Shown in pieces: positions 1 through 6,928 of a stretch of DNA of 22,035 nucleotides. The translations under genes and the position numbers were made by a program. This DNA is from an uncultured Muribaculaceae bacterium (GTDB lineage: Bacteria; Bacteroidota; Bacteroidia; Bacteroidales; Muribaculaceae). Position 1 is the stretch's first letter. Every line of letters begins with the position of its first letter. The notes below the pieces were generated by a model, which was not told where the DNA came from, did no database searches, and was given only the letters and a program-made list of their open reading frames with translations. The stretch is taken from assembly GCA_910587545.1 (NCBI GenBank), contig CAJUMI010000038.1, positions 1-22,035 of the forward strand. Direction: 5' to 3'.

Positions 1-52
1 GACCCTCAACGGTTTTCAAGACCGCCGCAATCGACCACTCTGCCATCTCTCC
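1..52 (-). tRNA. tRNA-Ser(TGA), 5' part only (cut by window edge)
   Basis: Read on the minus strand, this begins GGAGAGATGGCAGAGTGG, a typical class II tRNA-Ser 5' end. It continues into an anticodon arm with stem CGGTC/GACCG-like pairing and loop CTTGAAA, giving anticodon TGA. The gene leaves the window at base 1 just after the anticodon stem, so the long variable arm and the 3' acceptor strand are not visible. It has its own promoter just upstream (94-125, minus). tRNA-Ser genes are common integration sites for mobile DNA, which matters because a lysis-type gene pair lies directly next to it. Confidence 0.9.
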
Positions 53-93
53 TTTAATTGCTGCAATCGACCTCTGTCGTTGCTTTTGCGATG

Positions 94-125
94 CAAAGGT
101 AGACTTTTTTTTCGGACTGTGCAAA
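94..125 (-). promoter_or_regulatory. Bacteroides-type promoter of tRNA-Ser
   Basis: On the minus strand there is TTTG (122-125), a 20-bp spacer and TACCTTTG (94-101). This fits the Bacteroidota primary sigma factor consensus (TTTG at -33, TAnnTTTG at -7). The tRNA 5' end is about 40 bp downstream. Confidence 0.75.
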
Positions 126-319
126 TATTTTTGCGGGGCGAGAGCAAAAAATAATTCTTGCAACGGCCGTTGTCGGCTTATTTTGTTGAATAACTGCTAT
201 GTAGGGCGTATGACAGGCGATTTAACACTGTCTAAAACGCCTGTACGGCAGTTTTTGCTAACGGTCGCGGCGCGAAAGGCGCTAATTTTGCGTCAGATTC
301 ACGTAATAATTGTAAGACT
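126..319 (+). promoter_or_regulatory. Intergenic region with candidate -7 box for the amidase gene
   Basis: This AT-rich divergent gap lies between tRNA-Ser and the amidase. On the plus strand TAATTTTG (283-290) matches the TAnnTTTG -7 box and lies 30 bp before the amidase ATG. The nearest upstream T-rich TTTTTG (252-257) is 25 bp away, longer than usual, so the -33 element is weak. I see no gene, attachment-site repeat or stable hairpin in the rest of the gap. Confidence 0.4.
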
Positions 320-748
320 ATGAAAAAATTCAGCAGACAGATCAGCGAGATCATCATTCATTGTACGGCGACTCCCCGAGGTAGGGATCTGGACGTGGCC
401 GACATTACGCGATATCATCGGCAGCGTGGTTTTGAGACCATCGGATATCATTATCTCATCAAGATCGACGGCACAGTAGAGCAGGGCAGGGATTGCTCTT
501 TTGTCGGAGCACATTGTCTGGGGCACAATGACCGGTCGATCGGAGTGGCCTATGTCGGGGGACTTGACTCGGCGGGACGACCGGAGGATACACGCACGCC
601 GGCTCAGCGGCGTAGTCTGGCGGGGCTGGTCGCCCGGCTGAGATCGCGTTATAATGGCTCATCGGTCCACGGCCACAATGAGTTCGCGGCAAAGGCGTGT
701 CCGTGTTTTGATGTCAGTAAGGAATTCTCAGGCCGGCAGCCGTCATGA
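320..748 (+). CDS. N-acetylmuramoyl-L-alanine amidase, T7-lysozyme/PGRP type (endolysin-like)
   Basis: This is a zinc amidase that cleaves the MurNAc-L-Ala bond of peptidoglycan. The 142-residue protein is close in length to T7 lysozyme (151). The zinc ligands can be placed by motif: H14 in IIHCTATP, H119 in HGHNE and C127 in KACPCFD. K125 and Y43 (GYHY) sit at the known catalytic positions. There is no signal peptide, so on its own it would stay in the cytoplasm, as holin-dependent phage endolysins do. Its stop overlaps the start of the next gene (ATGA at 745-748), so the two are translationally coupled. The next product has a spanin-like layout, which supports a phage lysis origin. No holin or other phage gene is visible here. 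The amidase family is certain; the phage role is inferred. Confidence 0.92.
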   Translation: MKKFSRQISEIIIHCTATPRGRDLDVADITRYHRQRGFETIGYHYLIKIDGTVEQGRDCSFVGAHCLGHNDRSIGVAYVGGLDSAGRPEDTRTPAQRRSLAGLVARLRSRYNGSSVHGHNEFAAKACPCFDVSKEFSGRQPS

Positions 749-1185
749 AGCGTATTATCACATATTCAGTCTTTGCGGCCGTGATGGTTTCGGCGTCGGG
801 CTGCTCGCGCAAAACGGTCAGAGCAGTCGATCGTTCGGACTGCTATACGGATGTCCGTGTGCTCAGACGTGTCGACACGCTATCGGTCGGCCGATCGGTC
901 AATCTCGTTTTCAAGGAACCGCGCCTGCTTGCCGTCAGGTGCGCGGCCGACGATACGGCGCTTGTCGAGCTGCAGGCGGCCGAATTGGTCTTGTCTGATG
1001 TGGCGGCGGCGTCGGGCTGCTCCGAGCTGTCCGACAGTGTGTCGGTCGTTTACAGCGGCAAAACCTCGGAGAGCGAGACCCGGAGAAGCGGCGGCGCTAT
1101 TCCGTCGTGGCTGAAGGTTGTCATCGCGTTTGTCGCGGCATCGGCTATTGGCCTATCATTTCGAGGAATTGGTTCTCGTCGATGA
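745..1185 (+). CDS. Small lipoprotein with C-terminal membrane helix (unimolecular-spanin-like)
   Basis: This 146-residue protein of no recognised family has an N-terminal lipoprotein signal with lipobox SASGC (lipidated Cys20). Its middle (about 30-105) is Val-rich with beta-strand-like character. A C-terminal hydrophobic helix (about 121-139, from WLKVV to IGLSF) is followed by a basic tail ending SRR. An outer-membrane lipid anchor at one end and an inner-membrane helix at the other is the layout of phage u-spanins such as T1 gp11, which join the two membranes in the last step of lysis. It follows the amidase with an ATGA overlap, the expected order for endolysin then spanin. Its last 41 bp overlap the 3' end of ligA convergently. 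Topology is read from the sequence; the spanin role is inference, and a chromosomal envelope lipoprotein is the alternative. Confidence 0.75.
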   Translation: MKRIITYSVFAAVMVSASGCSRKTVRAVDRSDCYTDVRVLRRVDTLSVGRSVNLVFKEPRLLAVRCAADDTALVELQAAELVLSDVAAASGCSELSDSVSVVYSGKTSESETRRSGGAIPSWLKVVIAFVAASAIGLSFRGIGSRR

Positions 1186-3151
1186 TGGCTATCCCCAGTG
1201 AGTTGGCTTTTTCGAGCTTGGCCGGACCCATGTTTTCGCCGGCGAGCACATAGTCGGTCTTCTTGGAGATCGACGACACGTTTTTGCCTCCGTTGAGTTC
1301 GATCAGCTTCTTGTACTCGTCGCGGCTATGACGTGAGAATATGCCGCTGATCACAAACGATTTGCCGGCGAGCAGATCAGTGCGGCCTTCGTCGTTTTCT
1401 GTTGTCATTTCGAGTTGTACGCCGGCCGCCCGCAGACGCTCGATGTTGTCGCGGTTTGACTGATTGGCGAAATACTCGATTATGCTGTCGGCGATTTTCT
1501 CGCCGACATCTTCGATGCCTGTAAGCTCGATGCGGTTCATCGATGCGAGGCGGTCGATCGATCCTGCCGCGCGGGCTATCTTCCTTGCGGTTGTCTCGCC
1601 GACAAAGGGGATCGACAGGGCGAATAACACACGGTCGAACGTCACGTTCCGGCTTGCTTCGAGGCCTTCGATGGCGCGCTCGGCGCTGCGGTGACCGAAG
1701 CCGGCGAGCATCATCAGCTGATCGGCTCTCAGATCGTAGAGATCGGCAGGAGTGCGCGCGAGTCCGGCGGCATACAGGGCTGCGGCTGTCTCATCGCCGA
1801 TGCCGTCGATATTCATCATGCGGCGGCTGACAAAGTGCTCTATACGCCCGATTAGCTGGGGTGCGCAGCCGTAGTGGTTGGGGCACATCCATGCGGCCTC
1901 GCCCTCAAACCTGACCAGGGGCGTGCCGCACACCGGGCAGTGGCTGACAAACCTGACCGGTTCGGCGTCAGGCTGACGGGCGTCAGTGTCGACCCCGGTG
2001 ATCTTCGGTATTATCTCGCCGCCTTTCTCGACATAGAGCATGTCGTTGTCGTGGATATCGAGCGCCCGCATGATGTCCTCGTTGTGGAGTGATGCGCGCT
2101 TGACGATGGTGCCGCTGAGCAGCACCGGCTCCAGATTGGCCACGGGCGTGATATAGCCGAGACGTCCGACGTCGAACGACACGAAGCGCAGCCTCGTCAG
2201 TGCGCGTTCGGCTGCAAATTTGTAGGCGATTGCCCAACGCGGCGATTTTGCTGTGAAGCCGAGGTTGAGCTGCTGGCGCAGGGAATTGATCTTGAACACC
2301 AGTCCGTCGGTTGCCACGGGCAGCTCCTTGCGCGCCGTGTCCCAGTGGCTGATATAGCGGTCGACGTCGGCGATGTCGTGCAACAGGGTCATGGCGTCAG
2401 ACACCTTGAAGCCCCAGCGGCGGGCCGCCATCATGTTGTCGTAGTGGGTGTCGTAAGGCAGATTTTCGCCTAACAGGTAGTAGAAATATGCGTCCAGACC
2501 GCGTGAGGCCACAACAGCCGAATTTTGCATCTTCAGTGTGCCGGCGGCAGCATTGCGCGGATTGGCGAACAGCGGCTCCTCGTTGCGCTCGCGCTCCTCG
2601 TTGAGGCGGTCGAACGCTTTCCATGGCAGCACGATCTCGCCTCTGATCTCGAAGCGTTCGGGCCAGTCGTCGCCGTTGAGAACAAGCGGTATGCTGCGTA
2701 TGGTCATGACGTTGTCGGTCACCACGTCGCCTTTCTCGCCGTCGCCTCGTGTCACGGCTCTTACGAGCCGGCCATGCTCATAGATGAGCGATATGCCCGT
2801 TCCGTCGAATTTCATCTCTCCGACTATCTCGGCTGTCAGGCCCGGCAGGGCTGTCTCGGTGCGCTTCACCCATTCGTCGACCTCTTCGATCGAATATGTG
2901 TTGCCGAGCGACAGCATCGGGTAGATGTGGCGCGTCTGCTCGAAACCTTTGGTGATGTCGGAGCCAACGCGACGGGTCGGCGACAGAGGGTCGTCATATT
3001 CGGGATGCTCGCGTTCGAGTGCTTCGAGACGTTTCATCATTTCGTCGAACTCGCGGTCGCTGATTTCGGGTGAGTTCTCTACATAATATTTATGGTTGTG
3101 GCGGTTGAGGTCGTCGCGCAGACGCTTGATCTCCGATGCTATGCTGTCCAT
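1145..3151 (-). CDS. ligA: NAD-dependent DNA ligase LigA
   Basis: LigA seals nicks in duplex DNA during replication and repair, using NAD+ to form a lysyl-AMP intermediate. At 668 residues the protein is full length for the family. An N-terminal Ia region (HNHKYYVENSPEISD, about 18-32) binds the NMN half of NAD. The adenylation motif KFDG has the AMP-accepting Lys114, and the OB-fold follows (about 320-390). A four-cysteine zinc site sits at C405, C408, C423 and C429. Helix-hairpin-helix repeats fill about 435-580, and a BRCT domain (about 592-668) starts at LLAGKSFVISG. All catalytic landmarks look intact. It lies 38 bp downstream of the permease gene on the same strand but probably has its own promoter (-7 candidate TATTTTTG at 3178-3185). 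Its 3' end overlaps the small lipoprotein gene. Confidence 0.98.
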   Translation of the reverse strand: MDSIASEIKRLRDDLNRHNHKYYVENSPEISDREFDEMMKRLEALEREHPEYDDPLSPTRRVGSDITKGFEQTRHIYPMLSLGNTYSIEEVDEWVKRTETALPGLTAEIVGEMKFDGTGISLIYEHGRLVRAVTRGDGEKGDVVTDNVMTIRSIPLVLNGDDWPERFEIRGEIVLPWKAFDRLNEERERNEEPLFANPRNAAAGTLKMQNSAVVASRGLDAYFYYLLGENLPYDTHYDNMMAARRWGFKVSDAMTLLHDIADVDRYISHWDTARKELPVATDGLVFKINSLRQQLNLGFTAKSPRWAIAYKFAAERALTRLRFVSFDVGRLGYITPVANLEPVLLSGTIVKRASLHNEDIMRALDIHDNDMLYVEKGGEIIPKITGVDTDARQPDAEPVRFVSHCPVCGTPLVRFEGEAAWMCPNHYGCAPQLIGRIEHFVSRRMMNIDGIGDETAAALYAAGLARTPADLYDLRADQLMMLAGFGHRSAERAIEGLEASRNVTFDRVLFALSIPFVGETTARKIARAAGSIDRLASMNRIELTGIEDVGEKIADSIIEYFANQSNRDNIERLRAAGVQLEMTTENDEGRTDLLAGKSFVISGIFSRHSRDEYKKLIELNGGKNVSSISKKTDYVLAGENMGPAKLEKANSLGIAIIDENQFLEMIGQ

Positions 3152-3177
3152 GGGCTATGCTGTCTTGGTTGCTGAGG

Positions 3178-3185
3178 CAAAAATA
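3178..3185 (-). promoter_or_regulatory. Candidate -7 box for ligA
   Basis: TATTTTTG on the minus strand matches TAnnTTTG and lies 26 bp before the ligA ATG, just past the permease stop codon. No clear TTTG is found at the -33 position, so this is a weak call. Confidence 0.35.
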
Positions 3186-3189
3186 GCAA

Positions 3190-4122
3190 TTATTTCTTGC
3201 CTATACGTAACGACGGAAACATTTTTTTTAGTCTGATCAGGTGATGGGTGAGGTTGCCGCCGGCGACGACAACCGTGACTGCGGCGAGAACCAGCACCAG
3301 GCCGACTGTCTGGCGCTCAGTCAGTGTCTCGCCGAAGACAGTGATGCCGAATATAACCGCCGTGACAGGCTCGAACACTCCGAGTATGGCCGTCGGCGTG
3401 GAGCCGATATATTGTATGGCTACAGTGGTCAAGGTCAGCGAGAGTGCCGTAGGCAGCAGGGCGAGCGCACCTACGCAGGCCCAGCTGCCTGGACTTGACG
3501 GCAGTTGCAGGCTGTTGTCGGCCAATGCCTTTGATGCGAATATTGTAAGCCCGAAAAGCAGTACATAGAACGTCAGTTTCAGCGTAGGCATCCCGCGCAT
3601 CGCCGGTATGCGGTTGACTGCCACTATATAGATGGCGTATGACAGCGCCGATACGGCGACCCAGCCGATGCCCGCTGCCGAGAGTGTGACGCCCGCGCTG
3701 TTGCGGCTCAGAAGCCAGATGCCGCAGAGCGCCACCGTGAGACACACCAGGGTCTGCGCCGACAGACGTTCGTGATAGATAACGGCCATCATCAGAGCCA
3801 CCATCAGAGGATAGACAAACAGAAGTGTCGACGCCACGCCGGCGTCCATATATGTATAACTTGCAAACAGTCCGTAGGACGACAGACCCATCATCAGGCC
3901 AAGCGCCACGAGCGGCACAATCTCGCAGCGGCGCAGTTTCAGCGAGCGTCCGCGCATCGCGATCATCGCCCACAGTATGGGCAGAGCGGCGAAATAGCGG
4001 AGCAGAAGCACCGAGTTGGCGTTGAGCCCCTCGTCGTATAGCGGCAGGGCGAAAAGCGGATTCATGCCGTAGGTCGCGGCCGCAAGAACACCGAATATAT
4101 ATCCTTTGACTTTTGAGTTCAT
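3190..4122 (-). CDS. DMT-superfamily (EamA-type) membrane transporter
   Basis: This inner-membrane permease of the drug/metabolite transporter superfamily has about 310 residues and some ten hydrophobic helices. These form two EamA repeats: about 5-140, and 155-290 from GWVAVSALSYAIYIVAVNR. Family-typical features include Gly/Pro-rich helix ends and the SPTAILGVFEPVTAVIFG-like segment in the second repeat. I chose the ATG at 4120-4122 (MNSKVKGYIFG) because it begins the first membrane helix. The open frame extends 60 codons further upstream, but that stretch runs into the regulator gene and has no membrane or domain character. A -7-like TACTTTTG (4141-4148) just upstream supports the choice. 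The substrate cannot be read from the sequence; amino acids or other small metabolites are typical of the family. Confidence 0.93.
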   Translation of the reverse strand: MNSKVKGYIFGVLAAATYGMNPLFALPLYDEGLNANSVLLLRYFAALPILWAMIAMRGRSLKLRRCEIVPLVALGLMMGLSSYGLFASYTYMDAGVASTLLFVYPLMVALMMAVIYHERLSAQTLVCLTVALCGIWLLSRNSAGVTLSAAGIGWVAVSALSYAIYIVAVNRIPAMRGMPTLKLTFYVLLFGLTIFASKALADNSLQLPSSPGSWACVGALALLPTALSLTLTTVAIQYIGSTPTAILGVFEPVTAVIFGITVFGETLTERQTVGLVLVLAAVTVVVAGGNLTHHLIRLKKMFPSLRIGKK

Positions 4123-4140
4123 ATCTGAGAAAAACAGCGG

Positions 4141-4172
4141 CAAAAGTAGCGATTTTTTTTCAGCCGGACAAC
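4141..4172 (-). promoter_or_regulatory. Candidate promoter of the DMT permease with embedded inverted repeat
   Basis: On the minus strand GTTG (4169-4172), a 20-bp spacer and TACTTTTG (4141-4148) approximate the Bacteroides promoter. A short inverted repeat AGCCGG/CCGGCT (4162-4179) overlaps the -33 end. On the minus strand this hairpin is followed by A residues, not T, so it is not a Rho-independent terminator for the regulator gene ending at 4193. Confidence 0.4.
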
Positions 4173-4192
4173 CCCGGCTTGCCTGACCGGTC

Positions 4193-5764
4193 CTATAGCT
4201 CCTTGATGAAATCGTTGAGATCGGTCTCTTTGTCGAGGCCGAACAGCGAGCGCAGCCTGTAGCGGGCCTTGGCGACGCTTTCGCGCTTGATGCCCAGCGC
4301 AAAAGCTATCTCGCTGTTTGACTTCTGCAGTCTGATGAGCATCATGATCAGTTCAGCCGAAGGCGACATGTCGGGATAGCGCGTCCTGATGCGCTCGATC
4401 AGCCCCGGAAAGACCGACGAGAACAACTGCCTGAAGCGGTCTTCGTCCTCTCTCTTCAGTATGGCGATGCTGAATATCCGGTTGTCGGGCTGCTCGGCGG
4501 CCAAGGTTTCTGACGGGATATATTGTTCTTTGATCTTTTCGTTCAGCAGCTCGATCTGACGGTTGAGTTCGATGCGGCTGTCGAGCAACTGCTCGATGGC
4601 GCGCTTGTTTTCCCTCAGTTTGCGGTTTTTGTTGTTGATGATCCGCAGTGTCAGCAATGTCAGAGCCAAAATGACCATCGTGGCCGTCACACTCCATAGA
4701 AATATATGCTGTCGGGTGTATCGTTTTTCGGTTTCGAGGAGCAGTTTTTCATTTTTGAGTTGCGACGTGCGGTATTTGAAATCAGCGTGCAGCAGGGCGT
4801 CGGCTGTCCTCTGTTGGTTTATCGTGTCTGTCAGCCGGCGTGACTCATTGTAGGTTTTCAGGCTTCCAGGCGACAACTCGTTCTCGATTATCGACTCTGA
4901 CAAAATCGACAGAGCCCACTGATAGTCTTCAAACCCCTTGTTGCGGTTGAATTCCAGGGCTTGCTTCATTATTTTAAGTCCTTTTTCCCGAGATCCTGAC
5001 AGGAAATAACCTCGTCCGATAAGCATCGAATCTGTTGCGGCGCTCTTTCTGCGGCCGACATTGTTTTCCAATGATTTCACTGCATGGGCGACATCGTCAG
5101 GCCTGAGCCCGGGATGCTCGATGATGGCATGCGAGATCTGGTTTTCAACCTGCACACGGCTGATTGCCGCGCTTTTCGGTTCGGCGATCTGTCCCGACGC
5201 TTCCATTGCCGTCTCAAGGCAATGAAACATTGAGTCATATTGGCCGAGATGCTCATAGGTTGTCGCACGCATCCGCCATAGATCCGCCGATATCGCCGAA
5301 TTGCTGCCCGTTGTCTTGTCGATTGCCTGCCGGTTGAGTTCGAGAGCGTCCTTATACAATCCGATCCTGGAATACAGATTGGCTGTATTGCCGAGCAGTC
5401 GCGCTTCTTCCTGCGGGTCGACAAGCCCCGGCGCTGCATGGCGCAATGAGTCAGTAGCTTCCTGCAGCAGCATGAGACCCTCGATATATCTGCCTGACCG
5501 ACACAGGAAATACCCCATCTGCGACAGCACCTCGACCGACATGTCGCTCGGCCCGTTCCTGCGCATCTCGTCGATTGTCTCCTGTTGCATGTTTATGTAT
5601 ATCTCGGGTGATGCGCCTGCGGTTTTGGCATTGAAGGCCGAATCGTGAAGCCGTCTCACTTTGCTGTCTCTGTCGGTGTTTGCGTCGACGGTATTGACGT
5701 TTTGGCCGCAGGCGGCCGAAAGAATAATCAGAAGCAGGATTGTACCTGTCGGGAGCATTTTCAT
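4193..5764 (-). CDS. Membrane TPR protein with C-terminal HTH: one-component transcriptional regulator
   Basis: This 523-residue protein has an N-terminal signal with lipobox SAAC (Cys19). A helical repeat region of TPR type fills about 50-320 (examples: YSRIGLYKDALELNRQAI and GYFLSGSREKGLKIMKQAL). A single membrane helix (about 353-376) is followed by a charged coiled coil (about 377-415). The C-terminus (about 465-523) carries a LuxR-like helix-turn-helix, with SNSEIAFALGIKRESVAKARYR as its core. This layout, sensor repeats outside and HTH inside, is a recurrent Bacteroidales regulator type. The gene is divergent from the fimbrial operon across a 580-bp gap, so control of that operon is a natural inference. 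The lipobox combined with an internal membrane helix is odd: the signal may act as an uncleaved first anchor. The ligand is unknown. Confidence 0.85.
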   Translation of the reverse strand: MKMLPTGTILLLIILSAACGQNVNTVDANTDRDSKVRRLHDSAFNAKTAGASPEIYINMQQETIDEMRRNGPSDMSVEVLSQMGYFLCRSGRYIEGLMLLQEATDSLRHAAPGLVDPQEEARLLGNTANLYSRIGLYKDALELNRQAIDKTTGSNSAISADLWRMRATTYEHLGQYDSMFHCLETAMEASGQIAEPKSAAISRVQVENQISHAIIEHPGLRPDDVAHAVKSLENNVGRRKSAATDSMLIGRGYFLSGSREKGLKIMKQALEFNRNKGFEDYQWALSILSESIIENELSPGSLKTYNESRRLTDTINQQRTADALLHADFKYRTSQLKNEKLLLETEKRYTRQHIFLWSVTATMVILALTLLTLRIINNKNRKLRENKRAIEQLLDSRIELNRQIELLNEKIKEQYIPSETLAAEQPDNRIFSIAILKREDEDRFRQLFSSVFPGLIERIRTRYPDMSPSAELIMMLIRLQKSNSEIAFALGIKRESVAKARYRLRSLFGLDKETDLNDFIKEL

Positions 5765-6344
5765 AAGTCATAGTTCCATTTGCCGTCAAAGATACGAATA
5801 AGTGAGCGCAAAAGAAAATAATATTTTCGTTTGCCGAACGCCAAGTATCTTCAAAGGTCGTGACGCACCCCGGGTCGTCGCATTTGATACATTTCGCTTT
5901 ATTCGCACCGTGTGTCCATGCGATCACACGCCTGTCTATTGATCTGTCCATGTCGCGACCCTTGCCCGCCGTGGTTTATTGCATATCTTTGCGATGCTGA
6001 AATCACATCTCGACACAAAAGATCCGTTTTGGCAAGAAAATATAGTTAATTAAATGAAAAAATATAATTTAACATTTGAATATGACTGAAACTCAACAAA
6101 TTACCCCCCCCATTATGTATTTTTAACATTTTTACAGTTAAATAATTTGTCTGAAAACTGAAAAATAGAGAATTTTGTAATCCGAATCATAATATATGAA
6201 ACCGACGTTTGCAAATCTATATAAGCTATAATTTAAACTCTATAAACACACTGTTTTATGATGCTAAAAGATAATTAAAGAGGTTTCCGGCTATCGATCG
6301 CATATATATCACAGTTCTACTACGAAACGACATATACTTACTAT
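5765..6344. promoter_or_regulatory. Divergent intergenic region with a long AT-rich leader for the fimbrial operon
   Basis: This 580-bp gap lies between the regulator and the fimbrial operon. On the minus side TATCTTTG (5787-5794) is a -7 candidate for the regulator, with CAAA on the plus strand at 5809-5812 only 14 bp away. On the plus side a good promoter lies at 5961-5991. From about 6030 to 6344 the sequence becomes very AT-rich, unlike the genes around it. It contains two very short frames (6054-6089, 11 codons; 6082-6126, 14 codons), a run of eight C (6104-6111), a weak hairpin TTTAAC/GTTAAA (6122-6142) and a short repeat CATATA/TATATG (6331-6347) that includes the operon's start codon. 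I found no paired long inverted repeats of the kind that flank invertible promoters. Confidence 0.55.
5961..5991 (+). promoter_or_regulatory. Candidate promoter of the fimbrial operon
   Basis: CTTG (5961-5964), a 19-bp spacer and TATCTTTG (5984-5991) match the Bacteroides consensus except for the first base of the -33 box. Transcription would begin near 5998, leaving an untranslated leader of about 345 nt before the first gene. Confidence 0.55.
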
Positions 6345-6926
6345 ATGAAAGTAATTTTGCGCATATTGCTCATTGTATTCGGCTGCTCTATGTCTGCCCA
6401 GGCACAGATTGCGGTCAAGAGCAACTTACTCTACGACGCGACTTTGTCGCCCAATCTCGGGGCTGAGATAGCACTGGCTCCCAAGTGGTCGGCCGAGCTC
6501 TCGGGCAACATCAACGCCTGGACTCTGAGCGACGGCAAGCGATGGAAGCACTGGCTCGTCCAGCCCGAAGTGCGTTACTGGCTCTGCGACCGTTTCTCAG
6601 GCCACTTTTTCGGAGCGCATCTGCTCGGAGGCCAGTACAACGTCGGAGGCATCCGCGGACTAAGCCACGACTTCCTCGGCCTGCAGCTCAGCCGCCTTGG
6701 CAGCGAGCGCTTTCAGGGATGGTTTGCCGGTGCAGGCATCGCCTACGGATATACATGGATTCTCGCCCGGCACTGGAGCATCGAGGCCGAGATCGGCATC
6801 GGATATGTCTACCGCCGCTACGACGTCTACCCCTGCGCGCATTGCGGTACAAAGATTGAACAAAACAAGTCGCGCAACTACGTCGGTCCGACCAAGGCTG
6901 CGCTTAACCTGATATACGTATTCTGA
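6345..6926 (+). CDS. DUF3575 outer-membrane beta-barrel-type protein, first gene of the fimbrial operon
   Basis: This 193-residue protein has a cleavable signal peptide ending in SAQAQ (about residue 21). The rest alternates short amphipathic strands and ends in an aromatic residue (ALNLIYVF), as outer-membrane barrels do. The opening IAVKSNLLYDAT and the blocks WSAELSGN, WLVQPEVRYWLCDRF and GYTWIL are typical of DUF3575, a family found at the head of Bacteroidales fimbrial loci. A CAHC pair (about residues 165-168) is present near the C-terminus. Two bases separate its stop from the next start, so they are co-transcribed. Its exact role is not known; a secretion or assembly partner for the pilus is the usual inference. 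Confidence 0.88.
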   Translation: MKVILRILLIVFGCSMSAQAQIAVKSNLLYDATLSPNLGAEIALAPKWSAELSGNINAWTLSDGKRWKHWLVQPEVRYWLCDRFSGHFFGAHLLGGQYNVGGIRGLSHDFLGLQLSRLGSERFQGWFAGAGIAYGYTWILARHWSIEAEIGIGYVYRRYDVYPCAHCGTKIEQNKSRNYVGPTKAALNLIYVF

Positions 6927-6928
6927 TC

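Noticed and set aside
2525..3073. A 182-codon plus-strand frame opposite ligA
   Set aside because: It is a shadow of the ligA adenylation domain with no recognisable fold.
4162..4179. Hairpin AGCCGG/CCGGCT as terminator of the regulator gene
   Set aside because: On the transcribed strand it is followed by A residues rather than T, and it overlaps the candidate permease promoter.
4123..4302. Longer N-terminus for the DMT permease
   Set aside because: The extra 60 residues overlap the regulator gene, lack hydrophobic or domain character, and precede a good start at the first membrane helix.
5765..6344. Invertible promoter for fimbrial phase variation
   Set aside because: I looked for paired inverted repeats flanking the 5961-5991 promoter and found only short AT-rich matches; no recombinase gene is in the window.
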